A stretch of DNA of 64,000 bases from Photobacterium sp. OFAV2-7 (GCF_022347985.1 NZ_JAKRFQ010000001.1:1-64000), one strand, 5' to 3'. Counted from the stretch's first letter, positions 10,929-22,813 are shown. Made by a program: numbers and translations. Notes: generated by a model not told the origin, from the letters alone.

Positions 10929-12089
10929 TTAATATCTCCCTTGACGGCCAGTATCGCCACGCGGAGCGGTAGATACAGGTGCTGTTGTTTCAACTTTCTC
11001 AAGCTCAATACCGTAAGAACCACTTGATGTGTTGCTCTTAGGCGTGCTGCCCTGCGCAGACGGGTTGATTAGCTTGTCTAACGGCAGGTAGAGCAAGTTG
11101 CCGCTGGAGTTGGAATCCACCATGACCTTGCTGGTATTGCCGTATACGCGCTCCATCGTCTCCAGATACAGACGGTTACGAGTAACTTCCTGAGCAGCCT
11201 GGTACTCCGGGAGTAGCTTCTCAAACTGGGCCACTTCACCGAGTGCACCGTTGATTGCCTTCTCAGAATAACCTTCAGCTTCTTTCTTCAGACGCTCCGC
11301 ACGACCTGTGGCTTTCGGCAAGATATCATTGCTGTAGGCCTCGGCTTCACGAACGAAACGCTCTTCATCTTCTCGCGCTGCAATCGCATCATCAAACGCA
11401 TCTTTCACCGCTTCCGGCGGACGCGCTGACTGGAAGTTCACATCGACAACCAGAATACCCATATCATAGGTCTGGATAATTTTGTCGATCGCTTCCTGGG
11501 TATTGGCACGAATTGTCTGACGACCTGTCGTCAATGCTTCATCCATCGTCGAGTCACCAATTACCGCACGCAGTGCAGAATCAGTCGCCTGACGCAGACT
11601 GTCATCGGCATTGGTTACGCTAAACAGGTACTTGTTGGCATCAGATACACGGTACTGAACATCCATTTCTACTTTCAGTACGTTTTCGTCTTTGGTCAGC
11701 ATGAGACCGGAGCTACGCAGAGAACGAATCGCCTGAACGTTGACAGGTTTAACTTCGTCGATAAACGTCGGCTTCCAGTTCAGACCCGGATCCACCATCT
11801 CGTAAAACTTACCGAAACGTAGCACTACGCCTCGTTCTGCTTCACCAATGGTATAGAAACCAGAGAATCCCCATACCGCAGTCGCTAATACCGCAATTGC
11901 CCCAAGACCGGCAGCACTGCCACCAGCCGAAGGTCCTTTCTTATTCCCCAAAATGCCACCGAACTTACGACTTAGTTTTGAGAAAACCTCATCGAGATCC
12001 GGTGGACCTTGATCACGACCGCCGCGATTATTGTTCCCCCAAGGGTCTTTATCACGGCCGCCGTTGTTACCAGGCTCATTCCACGCCAT
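10929..12089 (-). CDS. hflK: HflK, SPFH-family modulator of FtsH protease
   Basis: This 386-aa partner of HflC begins with a Gly/Asn/Asp-rich cytoplasmic segment (MAWNEPGNNGG), followed by a membrane helix at about 63-82 (AGLGAIAVLATAVWGFSGF). The SPFH domain follows (GEAERGVVLRFGKF, FQSARPPEAVKDAFDDA) and then a helical region. It ends in a polar Ser/Thr-rich tail. It lies downstream of hflX in the usual hfq-hflX-hflK-hflC order. Confidence 0.95.
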   Translation of the reverse strand: MAWNEPGNNGGRDKDPWGNNNRGGRDQGPPDLDEVFSKLSRKFGGILGNKKGPSAGGSAAGLGAIAVLATAVWGFSGFYTIGEAERGVVLRFGKFYEMVDPGLNWKPTFIDEVKPVNVQAIRSLRSSGLMLTKDENVLKVEMDVQYRVSDANKYLFSVTNADDSLRQATDSALRAVIGDSTMDEALTTGRQTIRANTQEAIDKIIQTYDMGILVVDVNFQSARPPEAVKDAFDDAIAAREDEERFVREAEAYSNDILPKATGRAERLKKEAEGYSEKAINGALGEVAQFEKLLPEYQAAQEVTRNRLYLETMERVYGNTSKVMVDSNSSGNLLYLPLDKLINPSAQGSTPKSNTSSGSYGIELEKVETTAPVSTAPRGDTGRQGRY

Positions 12090-12145
12090 TATAGAACTCC
12101 ATCAATATGATATGACGACAGTTTTTCTTTTACTCTAGCAGTCCA

Positions 12146-13435
12146 TTAAGCAACGATAAAGTCATCTAACGAAGTACTTTCTCTTTTTTGTAACCGAGAC
12201 CACTCTGCCAGCGGTAATCGAATATCAATCGTCAGGCTACCATCAGACTCATATTCTTCGTGCAAAATACATCCCAACTGGTAAAACTTACTGCGATAGC
12301 GGCCAATCAGATGTGGCGGCAAACACAAGGTATGTTTCACCATGGTGCCAGACAAACGTTCAGTCAGCGCCTCGAACAACAGGTCAATGCCTTGCCCTTC
12401 AATCGCCGAGACCCAAACACGACGGGGGATCCCGTCTTCGTCTCGCTCGATACGCGGTTCGGCACCTTCCAGATTGTCGATCTTATTCATCACAATCAGG
12501 ACAGGGACTTCGCCGGCATCGATTTCATCGAGCACGTTATTTACTGCATCAATGTTTTCGCGGAAACGCTCGTCGCTGGCATCCACCACATGCAATAGCA
12601 AGCTTGCATCCTGGGTTTCTTTCAGTGTTGCCTTAAATGCAGCCACCAGGTCATGAGGCAAGTGACGGATAAACCCAACCGTATCAGCCAGAATCGATGT
12701 CCCGACATCGGCCACGTCTATCTTGCGCAAGGTTGGATCCAGGGTCGCAAACAGCTGATCGGCAGCATAAACCCCGGCATCTGTAACCCGGTTAAACAAC
12801 GTTGATTTTCCCGCATTGGTATAGCCCACTAGCGAGATAGTCGGTATTTCAGCCCGATTTCTGGCTCTACGCCCCTGATCGCGCTGTTTCGATACCTTTT
12901 CCAATCTACGTAAAATAGTTTTGATACGGTCTCGTAGTAAACGGCGATCCGTTTCCAGCTGGGTTTCACCCGGACCACGCAAACCGATACCACCCTTCTG
13001 TCGTTCAAGGTGGGTCCAACCGCGGATCAGTCGAGTGGAGATATGACGCAACTGAGCAAGCTCAACCTGCAGTTTCCCCTCATGGGTACGTGCACGCTGG
13101 GCAAAAATATCCAGGATCAGACCAGTACGGTCTAATACTCTGCATTTACAAATCTGCTCCAAATTACGCTCTTGCGCTGGAGAGAGGGAGTGGTTGAATA
13201 TCACGATCTCGGCTTCTTCAGCCCGAACCGCTTCGGCAATTTCCTGTGCTTTACCTTCTCCCACGTAATACTTAGGGTGGGGAGTTTTACGACTACCTGT
13301 GACGACACGTAGCGTATTAACTCCCGCAGAGGAGACCAGCATTTCGCATTCACTTAGGTCTTCCCATTCCCCTTCTTGCGTGAAGTTGATATGAACAAGA
13401 ATAGCCTGCTCACCGGCTTCATAACGGTCAAACAA
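12146..13435 (-). CDS. hflX: Ribosome-associated GTPase HflX
   Basis: This 429-aa protein splits stalled or heat-damaged ribosomes. It has an N-terminal nucleotide-binding domain (1-110), a coiled helical linker with GGIGLRGPGETQLETDRR (the HflX signature), then a GTPase domain with G1 GYTNAGKST, G3 DTVGFIRHLP and G4 NKID. A short C-terminal domain completes it. Length equals that of E. coli HflX. It lies 28 bp downstream of hfq and probably shares its transcript. Confidence 0.95.
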   Translation of the reverse strand: MFDRYEAGEQAILVHINFTQEGEWEDLSECEMLVSSAGVNTLRVVTGSRKTPHPKYYVGEGKAQEIAEAVRAEEAEIVIFNHSLSPAQERNLEQICKCRVLDRTGLILDIFAQRARTHEGKLQVELAQLRHISTRLIRGWTHLERQKGGIGLRGPGETQLETDRRLLRDRIKTILRRLEKVSKQRDQGRRARNRAEIPTISLVGYTNAGKSTLFNRVTDAGVYAADQLFATLDPTLRKIDVADVGTSILADTVGFIRHLPHDLVAAFKATLKETQDASLLLHVVDASDERFRENIDAVNNVLDEIDAGEVPVLIVMNKIDNLEGAEPRIERDEDGIPRRVWVSAIEGQGIDLLFEALTERLSGTMVKHTLCLPPHLIGRYRSKFYQLGCILHEEYESDGSLTIDIRLPLAEWSRLQKRESTSLDDFIVA

Positions 13436-13463
13436 GCAATCAACTCCTTATCGAAGAATAGTC

Positions 13464-13745
<282 letters not shown>

Positions 13746-13818
13746 TTATTTGTTTGTAGTTGTATTTAGCAACGAACAAAATTAAAAATACGCAAAACAG
13801 TGAGAGTATACACGTTAA

Positions 13819-14754
13819 TCAAACATCACATCTAACTGAGTTTGTGACTGTTTGTAACGCTTTATCCACATCACTGCTATCCAACCACGTCAAATCTTTC
13901 CAGCTCCGAAGCCAGGTAATTTGACGCTTCGCCAATTGACGGGTTGCGCAGATTCCGCGGAAAACCGCTTCGTCCAAATCACACTTCCCGTCCAAGTATT
14001 CCCACATCTGTCGGTAACCCACACAACGTATCGATGGAAGATCTGGATGCAGATCACCTCGCTCATACAAAGCACGAACTTCCTGTTCAAAACCTGCTTC
14101 GATCATTTTGTCAAAACGTTGCTCAATCCTCTGATGTAGGACAGCCCTATCCTTGGGTGTTATTGCAAATTGGTGAACCTTGTATGGTAAAGATTCACCT
14201 TGGGTTTTCGTCAGCTCTGTTAAAGTTTTACCCGAAATACGGAAAACTTCCAATGCCCGAGAGAGCCGCTGCGGATCATTAGGGTGGATCCTGGCTCCCG
14301 ATACCGGATCTATCCGCACCAGTTCCTCGTGCAATGCCTGCCAGCCTTTCTCTTCGGCTTCTCGCTCAATCTCAGCCCGGATCTCAGGATCCGCTGCCGG
14401 CAATGGCGACAAGCCTTCCAATAATGCCTTGTAGTACAACATAGTACCACCAACCAATAGAGGAATTCTCCCTGCTGCAACTATATCAGCCATTTCTTTC
14501 AGTGCATCAGCGCGAAAGTCTGCAGCTGAATAACTTTGCGCTGGATCACGAATATCGATCAGACGGTGGGGTGCAAGAGAAAGTTCCCGCGCATCTGGCT
14601 TGGCTGTGCCGATATCCATTTCTTTATAGATAAGGGCTGAATCAACACTTATCAACTCCACCGGCAACTGCTGGCGCAATCGAATGGCCAAATCTGTTTT
14701 TCCCGATGCGGTCGGGCCCATTAAAAAAATGGCTTGAGGTAGTGGCTTGCTCAT
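13819..14754 (-). CDS. miaA: tRNA dimethylallyltransferase
   Basis: This 311-aa enzyme prenylates A37 of tRNAs reading codons that start with U. It has the P-loop [12 protein letters not shown] near the N-terminus, the conserved [16 protein letters not shown], the central [21 protein letters not shown], and C-terminal [15 protein letters not shown]. Its start overlaps the mutL stop by 4 bp, indicating translational coupling. Confidence 0.96.
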   Translation of the reverse strand: MSKPLPQAIFLMGPTASGKTDLAIRLRQQLPVELISVDSALIYKEMDIGTAKPDARELSLAPHRLIDIRDPAQSYSAADFRADALKEMADIVAAGRIPLLVGGTMLYYKALLEGLSPLPAADPEIRAEIEREAEEKGWQALHEELVRIDPVSGARIHPNDPQRLSRALEVFRISGKTLTELTKTQGESLPYKVHQFAITPKDRAVLHQRIEQRFDKMIEAGFEQEVRALYERGDLHPDLPSIRCVGYRQMWEYLDGKCDLDEAVFRGICATRQLAKRQITWLRSWKDLTWLDSSDVDKALQTVTNSVRCDV

Positions 14755-16874
14755 AAATCAAATGCTTCTATTGCTGCGCCGACATCCACCGGTCGCAACA
14801 AGTTTGGATAATAGTGTTCTAGTGAATCGCCCCAGAGCTGCTCCAGATCCGTCACCAGCTGTATTGCCTGTGACAGACTAAAGCCTTCGGTCGGAATCAC
14901 GAGCTGTGATGCTAACCAGTCCAGCAGCTTATCCCAGCCTTGCGCCTCAGGGTCATCGGCTACCGAAGCCAGATATCCCAACAGGGCCGGAATTAACTGT
15001 TGCAGGTTTTGCTGCCTAAGCGGCATACAGACCGACATAATGATCAGCCCGCTTTTGCCCTTGGCTTTTAGATGAATGCCCAGTTGCTTGAGCAACTGAG
15101 CATGCTGTTCTGCACATTCTATCATGCCTGGCTCAACTGGCACGGAGTGCGGGATCAACAATGGCTGCGGTTTCAACCCTTCCGTTTGGGCCAATCGCAG
15201 CTGCCCCTTGCTACGCAGGCGCTGTGCGTTATCCAGCGAGAGCACAAATACCCCGTCATCCCGGCTCAGCAATAAGTAGCGCTGCTGAGTCAAACACAAC
15301 GCCTTGCCCAGACCGACCCCGTTTTGCGCATCAATCGCGGTTTGGCGAACTGGCGACGGCATGGCAGGAGAGCGAGAGTCCTGTGCATACGTCGTTGGCT
15401 CTGGCCGGAATTCAACTGGGTTTCCCCGCGAAGAAGGAGCGGATGGCTCCGGTGGAGAGACCGGTGAAGGCGGCGTATAGTCTGCCTGTTCCGGTGTCTG
15501 CATTAGCTGTTGGTAAGCGCTGACTTCTCGTTTTGATGGGGCATCATTTCCAAACTGGCGCTGCTGCCCCTGGCCTCTTTGCATCCCTGATGTACCCGAT
15601 GAGCCCGCACTTTTTGACGCGCCTGAGTCTCGGTAGCGGCCATGGCCTGGCTGCGCCTCCGCTCCCCGGTTGGCCGTTGACCTTTCGCCGGAGGTAGGTA
15701 ACCACTCACTCGAGTGGGCCTTGTTGGGGTAATCAGGTGTACGTGCCACTGCCGACATCACTGCCGACGGCTCGGCAACCCCATGGGCTGGCGGCTCGGC
15801 ATCCAGATTGGCTGCCGCACTGGCTCGCTGGGGCGGAGAATATAGCGCTTCGCTGCTCTCTTCCCCGCTTTGCTCCAAACCTTGCAACAGAGCACTTTGC
15901 AGGCCCTGACAGATAAAGTCATGCACCAAACGGGCCTGATGGAAGCGCACTTCATGTTTCGCCGGATGGACATTGACATCCACCTGATGCGGATCCACCT
16001 CGATAAACAGCACATAAGCCGCATACTGATCAGCGGCAAGACTGGTTTCGTAGGCCTGACGGATAGCATGGTTGATGAGCTTGTCCTTCATCATCCGGCC
16101 ATTAACATAGCAGTACTGAATATCGTTCTGGGCCCTGGCTCCCTGCGGGCTGCAGATCCACCCCGACAGTTTCAGGTCACCATGCTCCAGCTCGACAGCC
16201 AGTGCATGATTTAAAAAATTAGAACCGCACACCGCCGCCAGACGGCGCTCTTTTTGTATCTGGGTCTGGGCAGCACGGTATTGACGGATCATTTTGCCGT
16301 TATGGCGCAAGTTGATCGTGACATCCAGCCGACTAAGTGCGATGCGCTTGAGCAATTCGTCAATATGGCCGAATTCAGTTTTTTCGGTTCGCAGAAACTT
16401 GCGCCGGGCCGGGGTATTGAAGAACAGATCCAGCACTTCCAGCGTGGTCCCCACCGGGTGGGCTGCCGGTTTCAGCTGTACCTCCATATCCCGTCCTTCC
16501 GCATAGGCCGACCATGCCTCTTCCTGCTCGTCCGTCTTGGAGGTCAGGGTCAATCGCGATACCGAGCTGATACTTGCCAGGGCTTCACCACGAAAGCCTA
16601 GGCTCACAATGGCTTCAAGATCGTCTAGCGAGGTGATTTTTGACGTCGCATGGCGGCTGAGCGCCAGGCTAAGTTCATCTTTCGGGATCCCTTTGCCGTT
16701 ATCGCGGATACGGATAGTCCGGCTGCCGCCCTTGTCGATATCGATATCAATACGGGTGGCACCGGCATCCAGGCTATTTTCTACCAGCTCTTTGACCACC
16801 GAGGCAGGGCGTTCAACAACTTCACCTGCAGCAATCTGGTTTGCCAGCCGGGCGGGCAAGATCTGAATCGGCAT
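14751..16874 (-). CDS. mutL: DNA mismatch repair protein MutL
   Basis: This 707-aa protein has an N-terminal GHKL ATPase domain with [25 protein letters not shown] and [14 protein letters not shown] long, low-complexity Ser/Pro/Gly/Gln linker (about 345-515) leads to a C-terminal dimerisation domain (about 515-707). No DQHA(x)2E(x)4E endonuclease motif is visible, which fits a MutH-dependent gamma-proteobacterial system. The linker is longer than in E. coli MutL (615 aa in total). Confidence 0.96.
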   Translation of the reverse strand: MPIQILPARLANQIAAGEVVERPASVVKELVENSLDAGATRIDIDIDKGGSRTIRIRDNGKGIPKDELSLALSRHATSKITSLDDLEAIVSLGFRGEALASISSVSRLTLTSKTDEQEEAWSAYAEGRDMEVQLKPAAHPVGTTLEVLDLFFNTPARRKFLRTEKTEFGHIDELLKRIALSRLDVTINLRHNGKMIRQYRAAQTQIQKERRLAAVCGSNFLNHALAVELEHGDLKLSGWICSPQGARAQNDIQYCYVNGRMMKDKLINHAIRQAYETSLAADQYAAYVLFIEVDPHQVDVNVHPAKHEVRFHQARLVHDFICQGLQSALLQGLEQSGEESSEALYSPPQRASAAANLDAEPPAHGVAEPSAVMSAVARTPDYPNKAHSSEWLPTSGERSTANRGAEAQPGHGRYRDSGASKSAGSSGTSGMQRGQGQQRQFGNDAPSKREVSAYQQLMQTPEQADYTPPSPVSPPEPSAPSSRGNPVEFRPEPTTYAQDSRSPAMPSPVRQTAIDAQNGVGLGKALCLTQQRYLLLSRDDGVFVLSLDNAQRLRSKGQLRLAQTEGLKPQPLLIPHSVPVEPGMIECAEQHAQLLKQLGIHLKAKGKSGLIIMSVCMPLRQQNLQQLIPALLGYLASVADDPEAQGWDKLLDWLASQLVIPTEGFSLSQAIQLVTDLEQLWGDSLEHYYPNLLRPVDVGAAIEAFDL

Positions 16875-16893
16875 AATTCACTTCTAGGTATGG

Positions 16894-18621
16894 TTAACTA
16901 CTCGGGATGGTTAGCTGTTGGCCGACCGCTAATGTATCTGAGCTTAGCTTATTCGCCTGACGGAGACTATTTACACTGATCCCATAACGGGAAGCAATCT
17001 TACCCAGAAACTCGCCACGCTGCACCGTATGCTTAAGTGCCTTGCGGTTACTGGTATCGATTTTGAGCTTCTGACCAATTGCCAACTCATCGGAGCGTAA
17101 CTTGTTCAGGCTACGGATACTGGCAACCGTCACGCCATAATTGGCTGCAATCTTGCCAAGAAACTCGCCACGCTTCACCGTATGGGTCGTTATTCTGGCC
17201 GTTCGGATGGCAGGCTTTGCAGATGCCGGTGACGCAGTCTTCGTCGCAGCGACAACTGTGCTCCCGGGAATAACCAGCACCTGGCCAACTCTCAGGGTAT
17301 TGCTGCTGAGCTTATTGACCTTTTTCAGGGCGGCAACCGATGTACCGTACTTGCTGGCAATCACGCTCAGGGACTGTCCCGAGGTGACTTTGTGTTTCAC
17401 TCCGCCTTTTCTTGCTGCAAACAAGGTGCCTTCCGGCGGCTTGGCATTAAAGTAGGCGAGCACCCCTTTGTAGACGGCATTCGCCAGCTTGGTCTGGTGC
17501 GAGCGAGAGTTGAGCAACCGCTCTTCCTTCGGGTTGGTAATAAACCCGGTTTCAACCAAGAGCGACGGAATGTCCGGCGATTTAAGCACCGCCAGGCTGG
17601 CGTGTTCCGGTTTGCTTTTATGTAGGGTCGTCACCCGGCTCAGCTCTTTCAGTACCCGTGTCGCTACATCATATCCCTCTTTCTGGGAGTGGCTGAACTG
17701 CAAGTCCAATACGGCCATACTGAGGTACTGATCATCGTTCCCCCCGGATAATACGTCACCGCCGCCCAGCAGCTCCGATTGTTTCTCATGCTGCTCGAGC
17801 CAGCGACCAATCTCACTATTAGCTCGGCGGGTATTGAGTACCCAGACAGACGCCCCGCGGGGCTGCGGTTTGTGAAAGCCGTCAGCATGGATGGATACCA
17901 GCAAATGAGCCTTGTTACGACGGGCTATCTCCGAGCGTTTGTTGAGGTTGACAAAATAGTCGGCCTGACGGGTCAGTACCGCTTTCATTCCAGGTGTCGC
18001 ATTGATCTTGGCCGCCACCTTCTTCGAGATATCCAAAGTGACATTTTTCTCGTACTTACGTGTCGGACCGATAGAGCCAGGATCTTCTCCGCCGTGACCA
18101 GCGTCAATTGCGACGATGATGTCATCGTTGCCATAAGGCAACAGGGCTTTCTGATTTTCAGTCACCGGTTTTTTCGGCGCCGCAGGTTTGGCCTTGACCG
18201 CTTTCTTCTGATGCGGCAAATCCAGCACCAGACGGTGGCTATAATGACCATCCGGCGTTGGCGCTAATTTGAAAATGGTTGGGTTAACACCAACCTTGGT
18301 TTCAAACACCAAGCGGTAGGTGCCTTTCTCCGGCGGACTACTCGTGCGAATTTTCTTCAGTACCGCACTGTTTTTGACCGTCACCGGCAACTTGGTTTTC
18401 AAGGCGGTTTTTTTAAGATCAACCACCAAGCGCTCAGGCTTGGTCAAGGTGAAATAGGAAAACGACACCTCATCTTGCAGATCCAGCACCACGCGGGTTT
18501 CATCTGGCGCAGGCCAGACACGAATACCCTTCAGCTCGTTGGCCATCGCCACCGAGCCGAACATTCCTATCCCCAAAAACAATAAATACAAAAAAGCCCG
18601 TAAAGACATCCTGATCAACAC
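16894..18621 (-). CDS. amiB: N-acetylmuramoyl-L-alanine amidase AmiB with three LysM domains
   Basis: This 575-aa periplasmic enzyme cleaves septal peptidoglycan during cell separation. It has a signal peptide (about 1-27), an AMIN domain (about 28-130), a zinc Amidase_3 domain (about 165-385) with [20 protein letters not shown] and [13 protein letters not shown], and then three LysM repeats (about 405-450, 478-522 and 530-575). Each LysM carries a Gly-x-x-Leu/Ile...NKL...L..GQ.L pattern. It is followed by mutL (19 bp) and preceded by tsaE (7-bp overlap). Confidence 0.95.
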   Translation of the reverse strand: MLIRMSLRAFLYLLFLGIGMFGSVAMANELKGIRVWPAPDETRVVLDLQDEVSFSYFTLTKPERLVVDLKKTALKTKLPVTVKNSAVLKKIRTSSPPEKGTYRLVFETKVGVNPTIFKLAPTPDGHYSHRLVLDLPHQKKAVKAKPAAPKKPVTENQKALLPYGNDDIIVAIDAGHGGEDPGSIGPTRKYEKNVTLDISKKVAAKINATPGMKAVLTRQADYFVNLNKRSEIARRNKAHLLVSIHADGFHKPQPRGASVWVLNTRRANSEIGRWLEQHEKQSELLGGGDVLSGGNDDQYLSMAVLDLQFSHSQKEGYDVATRVLKELSRVTTLHKSKPEHASLAVLKSPDIPSLLVETGFITNPKEERLLNSRSHQTKLANAVYKGVLAYFNAKPPEGTLFAARKGGVKHKVTSGQSLSVIASKYGTSVAALKKVNKLSSNTLRVGQVLVIPGSTVVAATKTASPASAKPAIRTARITTHTVKRGEFLGKIAANYGVTVASIRSLNKLRSDELAIGQKLKIDTSNRKALKHTVQRGEFLGKIASRYGISVNSLRQANKLSSDTLAVGQQLTIPSS

Positions 18622-19079
18622 AACTCCAAACGCTTGATCAACTCTAGACCATATTCATTTCTTGCAGTGACGCAGACTTTTCGCTGCTCACCGACATAGC
18701 GCATTTCGATTTCCAGATCCGGCTCCGGCAACAAGCCTTCACCTTTATCCGGCCACTCCACCAGACAAATGGCGTCATTGCTGAAGTAGTCACGGATCCC
18801 CATAAATTCTAGCTCTTCCGGATCCGCCAGGCGGTATAAGTCGAAATGGTACACCTGCCAGGGTGGCAACTCATACGGTTCCACCAAGGTATAGGTCGGG
18901 CTCTTCACGTTACCCTGATGGCCAAGAGCCCGAATAAAGCCCCGGCTAAATGTGGTCTTGCCTGCACCCAAGTCGCCATACAGATAAATGGTTGTCTGGC
19001 GCTTACATGCCGTTGCCAATTTAAGGCCTAAGTCTACGGTTGCCTGTTCATCGGCAAGCAATGTTTCAAATGTTTGCAT
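18615..19079 (-). CDS. tsaE: tRNA threonylcarbamoyladenosine biosynthesis ATPase TsaE
   Basis: This 154-aa P-loop protein carries [14 protein letters not shown] (Walker A) and a Walker B-like region around [13 protein letters not shown]. TsaE works with TsaB and TsaD in making t6A37 on ANN-decoding tRNAs. It lies 8 bp downstream of nnr and overlaps amiB by 7 bp, so the three are likely co-transcribed. Confidence 0.95.
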   Translation of the reverse strand: MQTFETLLADEQATVDLGLKLATACKRQTTIYLYGDLGAGKTTFSRGFIRALGHQGNVKSPTYTLVEPYELPPWQVYHFDLYRLADPEELEFMGIRDYFSNDAICLVEWPDKGEGLLPEPDLEIEMRYVGEQRKVCVTARNEYGLELIKRLELC

Positions 19080-19087
19080 TGTTATCT

Positions 19088-20575
19088 TTATCTTGGGTTT
19101 ACTAATTGTCGAATATAAGAAAACAGATCACTGGCCAGTACCCCGCGCTCCCCCTCTCGAGCACAGAGATCAGCGGCAGTACTATGGATCCAGACCCCGG
19201 TCCGGGCGGCTTCCGATAACGAAAGTCCCTGCCCAGCCAGCGCCCCGATAATGCCAGAAAGCACATCACCCATGCCACCTGTTGCCATTCCAGGGTTACC
19301 GGCAGTACATACCCAGCACTGCCGACCGTCATAAATCAGGGTGCCGGCTCCCTTAAGCACAACGACACCGCCAAACTTTTGCTGCAACGACTGCGCGGCA
19401 GCAAACCGGTCAGCCTCTACTGCAGCGACCGTGGTATTTAGCAGCCGGGCAGCTTCTCCCGGATGCGGCGTCATTATACGATTATTTTTATAGTCTGGTG
19501 AGAGGGCCAATAAGTTCAATCCGTCGGCATCGACGATCATTGTTTTTTCGGTGTCATCAAAGTGGAACAGCAGTGCCTTGCTCCAGTCACTCTGCCCCAG
19601 GCCAGGCCCTATCACAATAACATCGGCCCATTCCAGCCGCTGGCTGATTTCATGTGCTTTGTCTTGCCATCCCTGCACCATTATCTCAGGTCTGGCAGTA
19701 ACAATTGACAGCACATTGTCAGGCTGGGTGATCACCGCGGTCAAGCCGGCCCCGCTTCTGGCACACGCCTCGGCAGCCAGTCGAATGGCCCCGGCCATCC
19801 CCAGATCACCACCGGCACAGAGTACCCGACCATGATCGCCCTTGTGGGCAATACGATCACGGCGAGGCAAACACCGCTTCACCGCCCCCTGGCTGATCCG
19901 GTAAGCCGACGGCTGCACCTGCTGGCAAAAAGCCTCATCGACTCCCAACCCGGCAAAATGCACCTCACCGCAGTACTTCGATGCCTGGCCGGTACACAGC
20001 CCTTGTTTGAGGCCAATAAAGGTCACTGTCGACTGAGCCTGAACAACGATGCCAAGGTTATTGCCCGTGTCGGCGCATAGCCCGGACGGCACATCGACCG
20101 CAATAACGGGGAGCCCGGCCTGATTAATAACCCGAATCAGCTCGGCACTGTCTTCCCGGACGCTTCCTTTCAGCCCCGTTCCCAGCAAGGCATCAACAAT
20201 CACCTCAGCAGAATCCGGCACCTTGGCCTGTGGCGACACAATCTTTCCGCCACTGGCAAGCCATGCATCCCGGGCTCGGGCAGCATCGCCCGACAATCGC
20301 TCGGGCTGCCCTAACTGCCACAATGTTACCGTCAGCCCCGACTCCCGGGCTAACCTCGCCACCACATAGCCGTCGCCGCCGTTATTACCGCCACCGCAGC
20401 ATATTAATAGCGAACTCGCCTCCGAATATTGTTGGCGAAGGTGCGAAAATACCGCCTGCCCGGCTCTTTCCATTAACTGGTACATCTCAAGCTGCATTGC
20501 CCGGGCCGCCAACTGCTCGCCGTGGCGAACCTGTCCTGCACGGTATAAGTGTGTCGGTAGTTGCGAAGTCACCAT
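19088..20575 (-). CDS. nnr: Bifunctional NAD(P)HX epimerase / ADP-dependent NAD(P)HX dehydratase
   Basis: This 495-aa fusion repairs hydrated NAD(P)H. The N-terminal YjeF_N epimerase (about 1-215) shows [19 protein letters not shown] and [13 protein letters not shown]. The C-terminal carbohydrate-kinase-like dehydratase (about 225-495) shows [34 protein letters not shown] and [21 protein letters not shown]. It is the first gene of nnr-tsaE-amiB-mutL-miaA-hfq-hflX-hflKC and is divergent from queG. Confidence 0.95.
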   Translation of the reverse strand: MVTSQLPTHLYRAGQVRHGEQLAARAMQLEMYQLMERAGQAVFSHLRQQYSEASSLLICCGGGNNGGDGYVVARLARESGLTVTLWQLGQPERLSGDAARARDAWLASGGKIVSPQAKVPDSAEVIVDALLGTGLKGSVREDSAELIRVINQAGLPVIAVDVPSGLCADTGNNLGIVVQAQSTVTFIGLKQGLCTGQASKYCGEVHFAGLGVDEAFCQQVQPSAYRISQGAVKRCLPRRDRIAHKGDHGRVLCAGGDLGMAGAIRLAAEACARSGAGLTAVITQPDNVLSIVTARPEIMVQGWQDKAHEISQRLEWADVIVIGPGLGQSDWSKALLFHFDDTEKTMIVDADGLNLLALSPDYKNNRIMTPHPGEAARLLNTTVAAVEADRFAAAQSLQQKFGGVVVLKGAGTLIYDGRQCWVCTAGNPGMATGGMGDVLSGIIGALAGQGLSLSEAARTGVWIHSTAADLCAREGERGVLASDLFSYIRQLVNPR

Positions 20576-20805
20576 GGTATTGTTTTACCTCTGAGCCGCT
20601 AACGTTCTTCAAGGTTGCCAAGAAAAACGCAGGCAGGGCAACCAAACCACATAATGAATAAATAGTGCCCAAAACTCCCGCCCGGTACAATGTCAAAAAA
20701 GTATTTCTGCTCCCATTCTTGCTGAGTTTTCTATTATCAGTGAAAGCAGGGATGATTGTGTTACACTTCGGCCCCCTAGAATTCAGCCACACTGTGAATC
20801 AGAGC

Positions 20806-21939
20806 ATGAACATCGACTACAGCGAACTGACCCAGAAAATCAAACAATGGGGCAAGGAACTCGGCTTCCAGCAAGTGGGGATCAGCGATATAGATCTTCA
20901 CCAGCACGAGGCTCAGCTTCAACGCTGGATTGATGCCGGCTATCACGGTGAAATGGACTGGATGGCCCGCCACGGGATGATGCGAGCCCGCCCTGCCGAG
21001 CTGCATCCCGGTACAATTCGGGTTATCAGTGTGCGGATGAACTACCTACCTCCTGAGGCCGGGTTTGCCCAAAGCCTCAAAAAGCCCGATACCGCCTACA
21101 TCAGCCGCTACTCACTAGGACGGGATTACCACAAGCTGATTCGTAATCGCCTCAAGCGTCTTGGTCAGCTGATCGAACAAGAAGTGGGCAAGTTCGGCTA
21201 CCGCCCTTTTGTCGATTCAGCCCCTATTCTTGAACGCCCTCTGGCAGAAAAAGCCGGCCTAGGCTGGACAGGGAAACACTCGCTAATCCTTAGCCCGGAA
21301 GCCGGCTCTTGGTTTTTTCTTGGCGAGCTACTGATTGACCTTCCCATCCCAGTCGATACACCTATCGACAACCAGTGCGGAAAATGCGTTGCCTGTATAA
21401 CCAGTTGCCCGACGGGTGCCATTGTTGAGGAAGGTGTTGTCGATGCCAGACGTTGTATCTCCTACCTCACCATTGAGTTTGACGGCATTATTCCTGAGGA
21501 GCTACGAGAGCCCATCGGCAACCGGATTTACGGTTGTGATGATTGTCAGCTGGTCTGCCCGTTTAACCGTTTTTCAGATCTTACCGAAGAAGTTGACTAT
21601 CATTGTCGTGATAGCCTGTATCAGCAGCCACTGCATGTGCTGTACCAATGGACAGAACAACAGTTTTTGAAAAATACGGAAGGTTCGGCAATCCGGCGTA
21701 TCGGTCATATCCAATGGTTGCGTAACTTAACGATTGCTATGGGTAACGCACCATATAGCGCAGATATCTTTGAAGCTTTGGAACAGCGCCTAGGGGAAAA
21801 CGAATTGCTTGATATTCATATTCACTGGGCGATGGAAAAACAAACGGAGAGGCGTCAGGAACATGCCGTTGAGATATTGCCGGGCAAAACCAAGAGGCTA
21901 ATCAGGATTGTTGAAAAAGGGCTGCCGCGAGATGCGTAG
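20806..21939 (+). CDS. queG: Epoxyqueuosine reductase QueG
   Basis: This 377-aa cobalamin-dependent iron-sulfur enzyme reduces epoxyqueuosine to queuosine in tRNA. It has two 4Fe-4S clusters (CGKCVACITSCPTGAI and CDDCQLVCPFN), the substrate-region FVDSAPILERPLAEKAGLGW, and a C-terminal HEAT-like helical part. The frame is open upstream to 20665, but the start at 20806 (MNIDYSELTQKIKQWGKELGF) matches the E. coli protein. It is followed by the gene-free datA-like region, the same neighbour order as in E. coli. Confidence 0.93.
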   Translation: MNIDYSELTQKIKQWGKELGFQQVGISDIDLHQHEAQLQRWIDAGYHGEMDWMARHGMMRARPAELHPGTIRVISVRMNYLPPEAGFAQSLKKPDTAYISRYSLGRDYHKLIRNRLKRLGQLIEQEVGKFGYRPFVDSAPILERPLAEKAGLGWTGKHSLILSPEAGSWFFLGELLIDLPIPVDTPIDNQCGKCVACITSCPTGAIVEEGVVDARRCISYLTIEFDGIIPEELREPIGNRIYGCDDCQLVCPFNRFSDLTEEVDYHCRDSLYQQPLHVLYQWTEQQFLKNTEGSAIRRIGHIQWLRNLTIAMGNAPYSADIFEALEQRLGENELLDIHIHWAMEKQTERRQEHAVEILPGKTKRLIRIVEKGLPRDA

Positions 21940-22011
21940 CTCTGTGGGCCTTTAAGCGTCTGCACACTTTTAGATACACAAACTGGGAGCGAAATCAGGC
22001 TTCTGCATGAA

Positions 22012-22301
22012 TGTGGAAAACAATTTCATCCCCACGATTTTATCCCTAGTCGTAAAATATTAAACACAGGCCTGAATGCAGGGAATCAAAACAGTTACCC
22101 CAAGACAAAACATATTGATCAGGCTGTATATAAATGTTGAATAAAGATATTAAAATCCAGCAATATCAACACATTAGCTTGTTGATAATTTTTCTGGGAT
22201 AACATTTTTCTGAGGCGGATTTATTGGGAAAAAGGAGTTATTCACACGGAGTCGGCACACGTAATCAACTGACTTACCCACAGTTTGACTCATGTGGATA
22301 A
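22012..22301. other. Candidate datA-like DnaA-box cluster with an IHF consensus site
   Basis: The 870-bp gap between queG and the tRNA genes contains three perfect DnaA boxes (consensus TTWTNCACA). They are TTTTCCACA on minus at 22012-22020, TTATTCACA on plus at 22238-22246 and TTATCCACA on minus at 22293-22301. Two boxes have one mismatch: TTAAACACA at 22060-22068 and TTACCCACA at 22274-22282. A perfect IHF core (TATCAACACATTA) lies at 22164-22176. In E. coli the DnaA-inactivating datA locus lies between queG and the glyVXY tRNAs and also combines DnaA boxes with an IHF site. Function here is inferred. The rest of 21940-22743 has no credible ORF. Confidence 0.6.
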
Positions 22302-22743
22302 GTCTGTGTACTAACGAATGGTTTGTTCCAAAGATCAAGACAGCAGCCCAGAATATATCAGCATTCAGGCAATTATTGATTCTGGATAAAGAGAGCAGAT
22401 ACGATTCACAAGCCCTTATCAGCAGCGTATAAGCCAGCTACTGGTGTCAGCTAAATCAAAGAGCATGTGTCGTCATTTGGCACCAATTCCTCACGGCATT
22501 GGCTTACAGAGCATCGTATTTACCTAAGATACAAAATCAGTCACTGAAGACTGTCTAGGCAATAATCTGATGATGTCGTCGAAGCTGATTGCTTCTTATG
22601 GTTCCTTGTAGCCTAAGCTACGGAACTTGGAGCAACACACAAGGCTATCGGTGGTCGAGTAACCCAGGAATGCTGCATTTGGACTAATACTTCACAGTAG
22701 TAGTTTTGCCGTTTCACTATCAGATATAGCGATAGTGACAGCA

Positions 22744-22790
22744 GAAATTGGAGCGTCGCGGCCGGCTAGGTACACGAGGTTCCTCGCACA
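22744..22790 (-). pseudogene. Remnant of a tRNA-Gly 3' half
   Basis: Read on the minus strand, this stretch contains GAACCTCGTGT followed, after a 14-nt interruption, by CGCTCCAATTTC. Both blocks occur in the same order in the T arm, acceptor and trailer of the intact tRNA-Gly just upstream (22814-22889). It looks like a decayed tandem copy; no complete cloverleaf can be drawn. Confidence 0.5.
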
Positions 22791-22813
22791 TTTGCCATGA
22801 CTCTCATTGAAAT

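Noticed and set aside
21940-22813. Replication origin
   Set aside because: DnaA boxes are present, but there is no nearby dnaA, gidA/mnmG, rpmH or rctB, and no AT-rich 13-mer array. The location fits datA, not oriC.
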